A stretch of DNA of 64,000 nt from positions 186,001-250,000 of the forward strand of contig NZ_SCMP01000004.1 of assembly GCF_005502935.1 (NCBI RefSeq). Reading direction: 5' to 3'. Under the pieces are notes generated by a model. It was not told where the DNA came from. It made no database searches and saw nothing but the letters and a program-made list of their open reading frames with translations. This document shows, one piece after another, positions 28,332 to 39,210 of the stretch (within the stretch, counting starts at the first letter, position 1; each line of letters starts with the position of its first letter). Origin of the DNA: Pseudomonas sp. 2FG. GTDB taxonomy: Bacteria; Pseudomonadota; Gammaproteobacteria; Pseudomonadales; Pseudomonadaceae. Made by a program: the position numbers and the translations under genes.

Positions 28332-28620
28332 GCCCGCTGCAGGAGCTGCTCGCCGACGTCCCGCAACCGGGCCGCGTACGCTGGCTCGGCATAAATATCG
28401 CATCAGCGGGATCAATCTGTTCAGCCTGAAGAATCGGCGCTTCCGGATTGGTCAGGCCGTGTTAGAAACTACCGGCTGGTGTCAGCCCTGTGCGCGACTG
28501 GAACAGCGCCTGGGTCGTAGTACCTTCCAGGCCACGCGCGGCCATGGCGGAATTACCGCCCGTGTACTACAAAGCGGCATTATTCGACTGAATGACGACC
28601 TCTGCGTTGAGCCCTTGTGA
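28328..28620 (+). pseudogene. MOSC domain protein, internally deleted and frameshifted
   Basis: The frame starting at GTG 28328 reads SPLQELLADVPQPGRVRWLG, the N-terminus of a small MOSC (molybdenum cofactor sulfurase C-terminal-like) protein, but then breaks into unrelated residues and stops at about 28428. From about 28394 a second frame reads ISGINLFSLKNRRFRIGQAV, then TTGWCQPCARLEQ with the cysteines of MOSC proteins, and RGHGGITARVLQSGIIRLND, the expected C-terminus. Some 70-80 middle codons and the frame are missing at about 28390. The ancestral gene overlapped the DUF1780 stop by four bases. It was probably an MOSC protein of the YiiM type; as it stands it is non-functional. Confidence 0.8.
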
Positions 28621-28660
28621 GGCGCGCAGCTAGAATGCATCACCCCCTATCGAGGCATTT

Positions 28661-28834
28661 ATGTCCAGCCGACTGAGTCCTGACGACCAACAACGCGTCG
28701 AGCAGTACCTGAGTGCCCCCCAGCACCAAGTCGAACGCCGGCCCTTTCGGCCCTGGTTTCTGCTGATCATTGTATTGGCCCTGGTCATCGGCCTCGGCCT
28801 GTTAAGCCGCCTGCTGAGCCGTTTAGTGCTATGA
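28661..28834 (+). CDS. DUF3094 family small membrane protein
   Basis: A 57-residue protein, too short for most gene finders. A charged N-terminal half (SSRLSPDDQQRVEQYLSAP) is followed by RRPFRPWFLLII and one transmembrane segment (about 33-55) ending SRLLSRLVL. This pattern is the DUF3094 family of Pseudomonas. ATG 28661 lies 41 bases past the MOSC pseudogene, and ndh follows after 63 bases. The function is unknown. Confidence 0.75.
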   Translation: MSSRLSPDDQQRVEQYLSAPQHQVERRPFRPWFLLIIVLALVIGLGLLSRLLSRLVL

Positions 28835-28897
28835 GCTGCCTCGCGCTCGCCTATCCGGCCACCTCCCGAATCCCTGAAAGCCTTATGAGATATCAGC

Positions 28898-30199
28898 ATG
28901 TCCCATCGCATTGTGATTGTCGGCGGCGGCGCCGGCGGCCTGGAGCTTGCCACCCGCCTGGGTAGCACCCTGGGCAAACGCGGCCAAGCCAAAGTCGTAC
29001 TGGTCGACGCCAACCTGACCCATATCTGGAAGCCTCTGCTGCACGAGGTGGCCGCGGGCTCGCTGAATTCGTCGGAAGACGAGCTGAACTACGTCGCGCA
29101 GGCCAAATGGAACCACTTCGAGTTCCAGCTCGGGCGCATGGCCGGGCTGAATCGGGCGAATAAGCAGATCCACCTGGCGGCCACCCTCGATGAACAGGGC
29201 GAGGAACTGATGCCCGAGCGCGCGCTCAGCTACGACAGCCTGGTCATCGCCGTCGGCAGCACCACCAATGATTTCGGCACCCCCGGCGCCGCCGAGCACT
29301 GCCTGTTTCTCGATACCCGCGAGCAGGCCGAACGCTTCCACCGCCAGTTGCTCAGCCACTATCTGCGCGCCCATGCCAGCCAAAGCGACGCAGCCGAACA
29401 CATCAGCGTGGCTATCGTCGGCGCCGGCGCCACAGGCGTCGAACTGGCCGCCGAACTGCACCACGCCGCCCACGAACTGGCCGCCTATGGCCTGGATCGC
29501 ATCCAACCGGAAAACATGCGCATCACCCTGATCGAGGCCGGCCCGCGCGTGCTGCCGGCACTCCCCGAGCGCATTGGTCAGCCCGTACACCAGACCCTAG
29601 AGAGGCTCGGCGTCACCGTACTGACCAATGCCGCCGTTAGCGAAGTGACCCGCGAAAGCCTGAAGACCGCCCAGGGCCAGACCATCTCCGCCAGCCTCAA
29701 AGTCTGGGCCGCCGGCATTCGCGCCCCGGACTTTCTGCAGGGTCTGGACGGCCTGGAGAGCAACCGCATCAACCAGTTGCAAGTCCGCCCGACCCTGCAA
29801 ACCACGCGCGACGACAACATCTTCGCCTTCGGTGATTGCGCCGCCTGCCCGCAACCGGACAGCGCTGGCCGCAACGTACCGCCACGCGCGCAAGCGGCGC
29901 ACCAGCAGGCCTCGCTGCTGGCCAAGTCGCTCAAGTTACGGATTGAAGGGCAGGCGCTGCCGGAGTATCGCTACCGCGATTACGGCTCGCTGATCTCCCT
30001 GGCGAGCTTTTCCGCGGTGGGCAACCTCATGGGCAACCTAACCGGTAGCGTGATGCTCGAGGGCTGGCTAGCGCGGATGTTCTATGTCTCGCTGTACCGC
30101 ATGCACCAAATGGCGCTGTACGGCATCTTCCGCACCCTGATGCTGATGCTCGGCGACCGTATCGGCCGCAGCACCGAGCCGCGCCTAAAGCTGCATTAA
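28898..30199 (+). CDS. ndh: NADH dehydrogenase, type II (NDH-2)
   Basis: A 433-residue membrane-associated flavoprotein that oxidises NADH and reduces ubiquinone without pumping protons. The FAD Rossmann motif IVIVGGGAGGLELATRLG is at the N-terminus; the NADH-binding motif VAIVGAGATGVELAAEL is at about residue 170. The C-terminal FAD contact is NIFAFGDCAACPQ, and GNLMGNLTGSVMLEGWLARMFYVSLYRMHQ holds the amphipathic membrane-binding tail. Transcription ends at the terminator at 30281. Confidence 0.95.
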   Translation: MSHRIVIVGGGAGGLELATRLGSTLGKRGQAKVVLVDANLTHIWKPLLHEVAAGSLNSSEDELNYVAQAKWNHFEFQLGRMAGLNRANKQIHLAATLDEQGEELMPERALSYDSLVIAVGSTTNDFGTPGAAEHCLFLDTREQAERFHRQLLSHYLRAHASQSDAAEHISVAIVGAGATGVELAAELHHAAHELAAYGLDRIQPENMRITLIEAGPRVLPALPERIGQPVHQTLERLGVTVLTNAAVSEVTRESLKTAQGQTISASLKVWAAGIRAPDFLQGLDGLESNRINQLQVRPTLQTTRDDNIFAFGDCAACPQPDSAGRNVPPRAQAAHQQASLLAKSLKLRIEGQALPEYRYRDYGSLISLASFSAVGNLMGNLTGSVMLEGWLARMFYVSLYRMHQMALYGIFRTLMLMLGDRIGRSTEPRLKLH

Positions 30200-30203
30200 A
30201 GCG

Positions 30204-30241
30204 CTTGCAGGGGCGAATTTATTTCGCCCTTGACCTGCAAG
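30204..30241. other. Hairpin just after ndh
   Basis: CTTGCAGG and CCTGCAAG are mirrored, with GGGCGAA and TTCGCCC inside, forming a long stem of about 14 pairs. It lacks a U-run and lies before the true terminator. Confidence 0.5.
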
Positions 30242-30280
30242 AGTGAAAAAAACCACCTATACAACACATACCGCGAAAAC

Positions 30281-30310
30281 AAAAAAAGCGCCCCGAGGGG
30301 CGCCTTTTTT
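30281..30310. terminator. Bidirectional terminator, ndh / tRNA-Lys
   Basis: AAAAAAAGCGCCCC and GGGGCGCCTTTTTT pair around GA. It serves ndh on the plus strand and the tRNA operon on the minus strand. Confidence 0.85.
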
Positions 30311-30376
30311 GTCGGCTACGATGCTTTTAACATCTCGCCTTAAGATTCAACCCTTTAATGCAACAAGGGCAGAAAA

Positions 30377-30452
30377 TGGTGGGTCGTGTGGGATTCGAAC
30401 CTACGACCAATTGGTTAAAAGCCAACTGCTCTACCAACTGAGCTAACGACCC
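30377..30452 (-). tRNA. tRNA-Lys(TTT)
   Basis: A 76-base tRNA including an encoded CCA. The acceptor stem GGGTCGT, D-arm GCTCAGTTGGTAGAGC, anticodon loop CTTTTAA with anticodon TTT, and T-loop GGTTCGAATCC are all canonical. It is the last of three tRNA genes on the minus strand. Confidence 0.97.
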
Positions 30453-30457
30453 AAAAA

Positions 30458-30534
30458 TGGTCGGGGTAAGGGGATTTGAACTCCTGACATCCTGCTCCCA
30501 AAGCAGGCGCGCTACCGGACTGCGCTATACCCCG
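30458..30534 (-). tRNA. tRNA-Pro(TGG)
   Basis: A 77-base tRNA with encoded CCA. It has acceptor stem CGGGGTA, D-arm GCGCAGTCCGGTAGCGC, anticodon loop TTTGGGA with anticodon TGG, and T-loop AGTTCAAATCC. It is separated from tRNA-Lys by five bases. Confidence 0.97.
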
Positions 30535-30544
30535 GTTGAAAGAT

Positions 30545-30620
30545 TGGCTCCGCGACCAGGACTCGAACCTGGGACCCAATGATTAACAGTCATTTGCTCT
30601 ACCGACTGAGCTATCGCGGA
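30545..30620 (-). tRNA. tRNA-Asn(GTT)
   Basis: A 76-base tRNA with encoded CCA. It has acceptor stem TCCGCGA, D-arm GCTCAGTCGGTAGAGC, anticodon loop CTGTTAA with anticodon GTT, and T-loop GGTTCGAGTCC. It is the first gene of the Asn-Pro-Lys operon. Confidence 0.97.
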
Positions 30621-30683
30621 ACTACAAGCCTTCATCTCTGTTACGGCTTAGGTGTTATCCGTTTCCCGTATCAGAGGCGCGCC

Positions 30684-30711
30684 ATTTTACGGTTCTCGGC
30701 GACGCTGTCAA
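30684..30711 (-). promoter_or_regulatory. Strong sigma70 promoter of the tRNA operon
   Basis: On the minus strand consensus TTGACA (30706-30711) and TAAAAT (30684-30689) are 16 bases apart. GGCGCGCC follows the -10, a GC-rich discriminator of the type found at stringently controlled stable-RNA promoters. Confidence 0.8.
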
Positions 30712-30739
30712 CCCCTTAAATAGCTTTTAAGACAATGCT

Positions 30740-30767
30740 TTGCAGCTGAGTGATGGACTGCTATATC
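30740..30767 (+). promoter_or_regulatory. Putative promoter of the second DUF1631 gene
   Basis: TTGCAG and TATATC are 16 bases apart, 59 bases upstream of the ATG at 30826. The -35 match is weak. Confidence 0.35.
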
Positions 30768-30825
30768 TTTCCTTAAGATCTCATCGCAGGACGCACCAGC
30801 CGCTTGGCTTGAACTAGGACAGTCC

Positions 30826-33174
30826 ATGAGTAACCAGGACACACCACCTACCACCCCGAAAGCGCTCCAGACCTTGGCCAGCCGTGGCATTCAGCCACGC
30901 TTTGGTGAATTAGTGCAGGGCTGCCGCATGCTCGCCATGAACCGCCTGGCCGAACACCTCTCCGGGGTCTTTGGCCAGGTCGATGACACGCTTTTCGAGT
31001 GTGCGGAGAAGGCCGAAAATAACCAGGTGCAGACGCTGTTTTTCGACAACATGCGCGAAATCCGCAAGCAGCGTCCGCAAATCGAGCGCGCCTACCACCA
31101 ACGCGTGGCACAAAATTTCTCGAACTTTCTCGACGGCACGCTAAAAACCCAAGATCCACTAGAAGAACTGACAGCCGAGCAACTGTCGCTGGTACAGAAC
31201 GAGGAATATGAGGAAAGCCTGCAAGTCACCAACATGGTCAGCCGAGTCAAAGCGCGCTGCGCTCATCCGCTATTTGCCTTGGAGCAGCGCCTGGCAGTGC
31301 TGAACAACGGGCAGAAACTCGGCGAAGACAGCAATCCTTTTGGCCCCCAGGCCATCGCCCAGGCCTTCCGTGAAGCGCTGGCGCCCAACCCCTTCCCGGC
31401 GCAGATCAAAACCATCCTCTATATGCTGTTCGACCGCCACGTCATGCAGAGCCTCGACCGACTCTATGACGCGATGAATCAGCGGCTGATCGACGCCGGC
31501 GTACTGCCCAACCTGAAATACAGCGCGCAACGTGCGACCAGCAGCAGCCGACCGCCACCCTCGACCGCCCCCGAATCCAATGTTGCGACTTCGACTGACG
31601 GCACCCGCCCGAGCAGCCCGCAGCCTGCCGCCAGCAGCAGCGGGGCAGCTCCAGTGCCGGCGCCAGTCGACCTTAGCGACCCACCCCCGAACGATCCTGG
31701 CGCCCTGTTCAGCGGCCTGGCGGCCCTACTCGGCGAGCGCCGCCAGCACGATGCGGACGCCCCACTGCTCGGCGGCACCCGCAGCATTGCCAGCTTCGCC
31801 CCGCGCGGCGCGACTCGCACCTATAGTGCCAATGAGCTGCTGGATGCCCTCAATCGCCTGCAACAACAGTCGGCCCATGACCTCTCGCAGCGCCTACAAC
31901 GCCCACAACAGGTAGAAGAGCTCAAGGTCGATCTGCAGCAACAACTGGAGACCCACAGCAGCCTGCCCGGCCAACAGAAACTCTCCGACCAGGAAGCCGA
32001 TGTCATTGACCTGGTGGGAATGCTGTTCGACTTCATCCTCGACGACGACAACCTGCCGGACAACTGCAAGACCGCCCTCTCTCACCTGCACACGCCTTAC
32101 CTGAAGGTCGCGCTACAGGACAAAGCCCTGTTCACCCAGCATCACCACCCGGCCCGCCGCCTGCTCAACGCCATGGCCCAAGCCTGCGTACTGTATGGCG
32201 GTGAGGCCGACGAACGCGGCCTGCTGGCGAAAGTGCAGTGGGTGGTCGAGCGGGTGATTCAGGGTTTCAGCGGCGATCTGCTGCTGTTCGAAAGCCTGCT
32301 CGAAGAGTTCAACGAATACGCCAGCAACCTCCAACACAAGGTCGAACTGCGTGAACGCCGCGCCGTGGAAGCGGCCAAAGGCCGCGATAAACTGCTCGGT
32401 GCCCGCCAACAGGCAGTCGAGGTAATCGACCGCACCCTGACCGGTCGCGAGCCCCCCGCCCTCATCCGCAACTTCCTTGAGCTGACCTGGGCTGACACGC
32501 TGGTGTTCGTGCTGCTCCGGCACGGCGAGCGCAGTGCCGAATGGCAGCGCGCGGGCGAAGTAGCCGAACAGCTGGCCTGGAGTAGTACCCCGCTGAATGC
32601 CGCTGGCCGTAAGCGCTTGCAAGGGTTACGCGTGGCCCTGCTGGACGACCTGCGTAAAGGCCTTGAGCTACTCGGCGGTTATCATGAAGACGGCATCCGC
32701 CGCCTGCTGCAAGACATAGTCGCCTGCCAGCATGCGGTGCAGGCGAAACAGCCGCAGGTCGCCGCCCAGCTCAATCCCATCCTCTCGGAAAGCCCGCTGG
32801 GCGCCATGCTTGGTGAGGACGCCGCGCTCGCCACCACCGCCCCACGCGCCTCTGGTCTGTCGCCACGGGCACAGTTGCTGGCCAAGGAACTGACGCAGAT
32901 CGAGTTCGGCACCTGGTTTGAGTTTGTCGAGGGAGAACAGGTTCGCACTCTCAAGCTGTCCTGGTTCAGTCCAACCACGCACAACTATATGTTCGTCGAT
33001 CACAGCGGCCAACGTGTGGCGATCAAACCCCTCACGCTGCTGGCCAGTGAGATGGAGCAGGGCTTGGCGCGCATCGTCCCCCATGAACGCAGCGCGCCCC
33101 TGGTGGATCGCGCTCTCACTGCTATCTATCGCGTGCTGCAGCGCTTTTCCGGCCGCACAGCAGACCCCACTTAA
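30826..33174 (+). CDS. DUF1631 family protein (paralogue B)
   Basis: A 782-residue DUF1631 protein, without signal peptide or membrane helix. The N-terminal 220 residues match paralogue A: VDDTLFECAEKAENN, FFDNMREIRKQRPQIERAY, LSLVQNEEYEESLQVTNMV, SLDRLYDAMNQRLIDAGVLPNLK. A long low-complexity linker rich in S, P and A (about 228-290) follows, then a helical core (DVIDLVGMLFDFILDDDNLPD, HHPARRLLNAMAQA). The C-terminal segment (FGTWFEFVEGEQVRTLKLSW, YMFVDHSGQRVAIKPLTLLASEM) looks like a degenerate PilZ-type barrel. A PilZ gene follows after nine bases, presumably in the same operon. Function is unknown; the pairing suggests c-di-GMP-linked regulation. Confidence 0.85.
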   Translation: MSNQDTPPTTPKALQTLASRGIQPRFGELVQGCRMLAMNRLAEHLSGVFGQVDDTLFECAEKAENNQVQTLFFDNMREIRKQRPQIERAYHQRVAQNFSNFLDGTLKTQDPLEELTAEQLSLVQNEEYEESLQVTNMVSRVKARCAHPLFALEQRLAVLNNGQKLGEDSNPFGPQAIAQAFREALAPNPFPAQIKTILYMLFDRHVMQSLDRLYDAMNQRLIDAGVLPNLKYSAQRATSSSRPPPSTAPESNVATSTDGTRPSSPQPAASSSGAAPVPAPVDLSDPPPNDPGALFSGLAALLGERRQHDADAPLLGGTRSIASFAPRGATRTYSANELLDALNRLQQQSAHDLSQRLQRPQQVEELKVDLQQQLETHSSLPGQQKLSDQEADVIDLVGMLFDFILDDDNLPDNCKTALSHLHTPYLKVALQDKALFTQHHHPARRLLNAMAQACVLYGGEADERGLLAKVQWVVERVIQGFSGDLLLFESLLEEFNEYASNLQHKVELRERRAVEAAKGRDKLLGARQQAVEVIDRTLTGREPPALIRNFLELTWADTLVFVLLRHGERSAEWQRAGEVAEQLAWSSTPLNAAGRKRLQGLRVALLDDLRKGLELLGGYHEDGIRRLLQDIVACQHAVQAKQPQVAAQLNPILSESPLGAMLGEDAALATTAPRASGLSPRAQLLAKELTQIEFGTWFEFVEGEQVRTLKLSWFSPTTHNYMFVDHSGQRVAIKPLTLLASEMEQGLARIVPHERSAPLVDRALTAIYRVLQRFSGRTADPT

Positions 33175-33183
33175 GGAGCCGCA

Positions 33184-33516
33184 ATGGAAGATCGTCGTCA
33201 GCACAGCCGCCACAGGCCCGAGCTGCAGCTGGAAGTCTTCGACCTGCATACCGAAAAACGCCTCGGCCGCGTGGTCGACCTCTCCGCCGATGGCTTCATG
33301 TTGTTCAGTGACCGCCCGCAGATGGCCGACTCCCTACTCGAATGCCGCCTGGTAGCGGCGCAGGCGGTAGAGGGGGTCAGCGAGGTTAAGCTCGGCGTTG
33401 ACTGCCTGTGGAGCCGCCCCGGCGCAGACGGCCAGCACTGCTGGGCCGGCTTCCATATCATCGACCTGGCGGAAGACCAGGCCGCCGCGCTAGAGGTGCT
33501 GCTTCGACACCTCTGA
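33184..33516 (+). CDS. PilZ domain protein, c-di-GMP receptor
   Basis: A 110-residue stand-alone PilZ domain. The c-di-GMP-binding arginine motif is RRQHSRHRPE at residues 4-13 and the second motif is DLSADGFML (D/N-x-S-x-x-G) at about 37-45. Beta strands of the barrel follow (LGVDCLWSRP, CWAGFHIIDL). The family binds c-di-GMP and controls motility, pili or exopolysaccharide through partner proteins. It starts nine bases after the DUF1631 stop and carries GGAG before the ATG. It is not the pilus PilZ of the PilF locus. Confidence 0.88.
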   Translation: MEDRRQHSRHRPELQLEVFDLHTEKRLGRVVDLSADGFMLFSDRPQMADSLLECRLVAAQAVEGVSEVKLGVDCLWSRPGADGQHCWAGFHIIDLAEDQAAALEVLLRHL

Positions 33517-33528
33517 GCACCAACAGCC

Positions 33529-36093
<2,565 letters not shown>

Positions 36094-36168
36094 AGCTTCA
36101 TCCTTCCTTTAAGAGCAGGCCGGCGCGATGAGCGTGCCTCTGACGAAAGCCTGCCGAGATACCAGTCT

Positions 36169-36196
36169 AGATGAGGACGATTGTGCGAGATTCAAG
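36169..36196 (-). promoter_or_regulatory. Sigma32 heat-shock promoter of clpB
   Basis: On the minus strand CTTGAA (36191-36196) and CCTCATCT (36169-36176) are 14 bases apart, very near the RpoH consensus CTTGAA-N13/14-CCCCATNT. The start of clpB is 76 bases downstream. It lets clpB respond to heat independently of rluD-pgeF. Confidence 0.8.
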
Positions 36197-36216
36197 CCAG
36201 GCGGCGTTGATCCAGA

Positions 36217-36954
36217 TCAGTCGGCCAGCCAGATCAGGCTGGCGAAACGACCGGTGCGCGCGCTGCGCCGATAGGAATAGAAGCGCGGATCGCTGTGGGT
36301 ACAGAAGCCGCCGCCATACACCGCGGTGACGCCACGCGCCGCCAGCCTCAGACGCGCCAAGGCATAGATGTCCGCCATAAAGCGCCCGGAATTCCGACTC
36401 GGAAGGAACGCCGCCGCGGTTTGCGGATGAACCGCGACAAAAGCCTCACGGACTTCCGCGCCGACTTCGAAGGCCTGCGGGCCAATCGCCGGGCCAAGCC
36501 AAACCAACACCTCTTCGGCCGGCAGCGCCAACCTATCCAGCGTCGCCTCCAGCACCCCGCCGACCAACCCACGCCAGCCGGCATGCGCTGCCGCCACACG
36601 ACTGCCGGCTCGGTCGCAAAATAGCACCGGCAGACAATCGGCAGTCATTGCCGTACAGGCGACGCCAGGTGTGGCCGTCCAACTGGCATCGGCTTCAGCG
36701 ACCAAACGCGGATCGGCCTTCGCCACGCTAATCCCATGCACCTGACGCAACCAGGCGGGCTGGCAGCCCAGTCGCGCAGCCAGACGCTGACGGTTTTCTG
36801 CCACGGCGACGGGATCGTCCTCGACGTGCTCGCCGAGGTTGAAGGTGTCGAAAGGGGCGATGCTGACACCACCCGCACGCGTGGTGACGCAGGCCTTAAC
36901 CCGAGCTGGCGCAGGCCAGTCCGGCATCAGCCAGTCACTCGCCCAGGCGCTCAT
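36217..36954 (-). CDS. pgeF: Peptidoglycan editing factor PgeF (YfiH/DUF152 family)
   Basis: A 245-residue protein of the YfiH/laccase-domain family; homologues hydrolyse or phosphorolyse purine nucleosides, and E. coli PgeF keeps peptidoglycan precursors correct. Copper/zinc-type ligands occur in LRQVHGISV, TADCLPVLFCD and AAAHAGWRGLVGG, and ALRLRAARGVTAVYGGGFCTHSDPRFYSYRR-like sequence (CTHSDPRFYSYRR) closes it. It starts ten bases after the rluD stop, so it is cotranscribed with rluD. Confidence 0.93.
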   Translation of the reverse strand: MSAWASDWLMPDWPAPARVKACVTTRAGGVSIAPFDTFNLGEHVEDDPVAVAENRQRLAARLGCQPAWLRQVHGISVAKADPRLVAEADASWTATPGVACTAMTADCLPVLFCDRAGSRVAAAHAGWRGLVGGVLEATLDRLALPAEEVLVWLGPAIGPQAFEVGAEVREAFVAVHPQTAAAFLPSRNSGRFMADIYALARLRLAARGVTAVYGGGFCTHSDPRFYSYRRSARTGRFASLIWLAD

Positions 36955-36964
36955 TCAGCAGCAC

Positions 36965-37939
36965 TCAGCCGACAAAGGCTTCGCGATCCTGACGCAGCAG
37001 CGTCAGCAACCAGACGAAGTCATCCGGCAAGGGCGACTCCCACTTCATGCGCTGACCGGTGACCGGGTGATCCAGTTCCAGAAAGCGTGCATGCAGGGCC
37101 TGGCGCGGGAAGTCCTTGAGCGCCTGAACCATGGTCGGGCTCGCGGCCGGCGGAATGCGAAAACGCCCGCCGTAGGCTGGATCGCCGACCAGGGGGAAGT
37201 TCACATGGGCCATGTGCACACGAATCTGATGGGTCCGCCCGGTTTCCAGCTTGACCCGGGTGTGGGTGTGCGAGCGGAAGCGCTCTAGCACTCGGTAATG
37301 ACTGATGGCTTGCTTGCCGCCCTCCATCACCGCCATGCGCTGGCGCTGCTGACCGTGCCGCCCGATCGGCGCGTCAATCTTGCCACCCGCGGTGATCACC
37401 CCGATCACGATGCACTCGTAGATCCGGCTGACCGAACGCTTCTGCAGCTGATCGACCAGATTGGTCTGCGCCTGCAGCGTCTTCGCCACGACCATCAGAC
37501 CGGTGGTGTCCTTGTCCAAACGATGGACGATGCCGGCGCGCGGCACGTTGATCAGCTCGGGGATATGGTGCAGCAGCGCATTCAGCAGCGTACCGTCCTG
37601 ATGCCCGGCCGCCGGGTGTACGACCAGGCCCGCCGGCTTGTTCAGCACCAGCAACTGGTCGTCTTCGTAGACGATATCCAGCTCAATGTCCTGGGCGATC
37701 CATTCACCTTGGGCTTCCTGCTCGGCTTCCAGCTCCAGCACGCTGCCGCCATGCACGATATCCCGCGGGCGCAACACGGCACCGTCGACCGTCAGGCAGC
37801 CGTCTTTGATCCAGGCGGAAAGGCGCGAACGAGAGTGCTCGGCGAAGAGTTGTGCGGCGACTTGATCGAGACGTTGCCCGCCCAGTTCGGACGGCACCTC
37901 GGCGCGCAGTTGAATCGCTTGTTTAATAATTGGAGGCAT
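36965..37939 (-). CDS. rluD: 23S rRNA pseudouridine synthase RluD
   Basis: A 324-residue RluA-family synthase that modifies positions 1911, 1915 and 1917 of helix 69 in E. coli 23S rRNA. The N-terminal S4 domain (GGQRLDQVAAQLFAEHSRSRL) is present. The catalytic aspartate is in IVHRLDKDTTGLMVVAKT; ETGRTHQIRVHM is the second conserved motif. ATG 37939 has GGAGG before it. It is first in rluD-pgeF and divergent from bamD. Confidence 0.95.
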   Translation of the reverse strand: MPPIIKQAIQLRAEVPSELGGQRLDQVAAQLFAEHSRSRLSAWIKDGCLTVDGAVLRPRDIVHGGSVLELEAEQEAQGEWIAQDIELDIVYEDDQLLVLNKPAGLVVHPAAGHQDGTLLNALLHHIPELINVPRAGIVHRLDKDTTGLMVVAKTLQAQTNLVDQLQKRSVSRIYECIVIGVITAGGKIDAPIGRHGQQRQRMAVMEGGKQAISHYRVLERFRSHTHTRVKLETGRTHQIRVHMAHVNFPLVGDPAYGGRFRIPPAASPTMVQALKDFPRQALHARFLELDHPVTGQRMKWESPLPDDFVWLLTLLRQDREAFVG

Positions 37940-38085
37940 GCTCGGTAACGGCGCGGCGTAGCCTTTGGTTTCGGCTACGCGCTTGTGGTTAAATACGGCG
38001 TCTTTGTCCCGGGGGAACCGGGGCGCCCATCATAACAGGACGGCTCTGCCCAAGACAGCCAGCCGTCACAGGGACGCAAGCCGCC

Positions 38086-39102
38086 ATGCAAGTGAAACAC
38101 CTGCTGCTGATCGCCATTCTCGCACTCAACGTCGCTTGCTCTTCCAATGATGTAGTCGATGAGAACCTGAGTGAGTCCGAGCTGTACCAGCAGGCACAGG
38201 CCGATCTGGACAATAAAAGCTACACCAGCGCAGTCAGCAAGCTGAAGGCGCTCGAATCGCGCTATCCGTTCGGGCGCTATGCCGAGCAGGCGCAACTGGA
38301 GCTGATCTACGCCTACTACAAGAATATGGAGCCGGAGGCCGCCAAGTCCGCCGCCGAGCGCTTTATCCGCCTGCACCCGCAGCACGCCAACGCCGATTAC
38401 GCCTATTACCTGAAAGGCCTGGCCGCCTTCGATCAGGATCGTGGCCTGCTGGCGCGCTTTCTACCGCTGGACATGACCAAGCGTGATCCGGGCGCGGCGC
38501 GTGACTCCTTCAACGAGTTCGCCCAGCTCACCAGCCGCTACCCGAATAGCCGCTACGCGCCAGACGCCAAGCAGCGCATGATTTACCTGCGCAACCTGCT
38601 AGCCGCCTACGAAATACACGTTGGCCACTACTACCTGACACGTCAGGCCTATGTCGCCGCCGCCAACCGTGGCCGCTATGTGGTCGAGAACTTCCAGGAA
38701 ACTCCCGCCGTCGGCGATGGCCTGGCGATCATGACCGAGGCCTACCAGCGCCTGGCCCTGAACGACCTCGCCGCGACCAGCCTGGAAACCCTGAAGCTGA
38801 ACTACCCGGATCACCCAAGCCTGGTCGACGGCCAGTTCGTAGCGCAGGAAGAGGAAGCCGACAATCGCACTTGGCTGAGCAGAGCCACCCTCGGCCTGAT
38901 CGAAAGCGAGGCCCCGCTACCACCGGGCGAAACCCGCGCCAGCCAGGACGTGATCAAGCAGTACGAAGATGCCCAGGAAGAGATCCCGGACGAGCTGCAA
39001 CCGGAAAACCAGGGCGCGGCGCAGGAAGAAGAACACCAGGCGGAAGGCAACAATGACGACCGCTCCTGGTTCAGCTATATGACCTTCGGCCTCTTCGATT
39101 GA
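38086..39102 (+). CDS. bamD: Outer membrane assembly lipoprotein BamD (ComL)
   Basis: A 338-residue lipoprotein. The lipobox LNVAC places the acylated cysteine at residue 18. Tetratricopeptide repeats ([41 protein letters not shown], and others to about 245) match the BamD core, which holds BamA in the BAM complex. The acidic C-terminal tail of about 90 residues ([21 protein letters not shown]) is longer than in E. coli BamD (245 residues), as in other pseudomonads. It is divergent from rluD. Confidence 0.95.
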   Translation: MQVKHLLLIAILALNVACSSNDVVDENLSESELYQQAQADLDNKSYTSAVSKLKALESRYPFGRYAEQAQLELIYAYYKNMEPEAAKSAAERFIRLHPQHANADYAYYLKGLAAFDQDRGLLARFLPLDMTKRDPGAARDSFNEFAQLTSRYPNSRYAPDAKQRMIYLRNLLAAYEIHVGHYYLTRQAYVAAANRGRYVVENFQETPAVGDGLAIMTEAYQRLALNDLAATSLETLKLNYPDHPSLVDGQFVAQEEEADNRTWLSRATLGLIESEAPLPPGETRASQDVIKQYEDAQEEIPDELQPENQGAAQEEEHQAEGNNDDRSWFSYMTFGLFD

Positions 39103-39118
39103 GATAGCCGAATAACAA

Positions 39119-39150
39119 AAAAGGGAGGCCAACGGCCTCCCTTTTGTTTT
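39119..39150 (+). terminator. Rho-independent terminator of bamD
   Basis: AAAAGGGAGGCC and GGCCTCCCTTTT form a perfect 12-base-pair stem with an AAC loop, followed by GTTTT. Confidence 0.88.
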
Positions 39151-39159
39151 GCTTTATCC

Positions 39160-39195
39160 GTAGGTTGGGTTACGCCTACGGCTAACCCAGCCTAC
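39160..39195. repeat. Dispersed inverted repeat (GTAGGTTGGGTTA type)
   Basis: GTAGGTTGGGTTA and TAACCCAGCCTAC pair around CGCCTACGGC with one G-T type mismatch. It lies between the convergent bamD and nadE. Confidence 0.7.
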
Positions 39196-39210
39196 AAAAC
39201 AGTTCCAACC

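Noticed and set aside
28328..28430. A short 33-codon protein from the GTG at 28328
   Set aside because: Its first 20 residues match the MOSC N-terminus and then break off, with the C-terminus in another frame; better read as a pseudogene.
30377..30620. tRNA cluster as an integration site of a genomic island
   Set aside because: No integrase and no direct repeat of a tRNA 3' end; flanking genes follow the normal Pseudomonas order.
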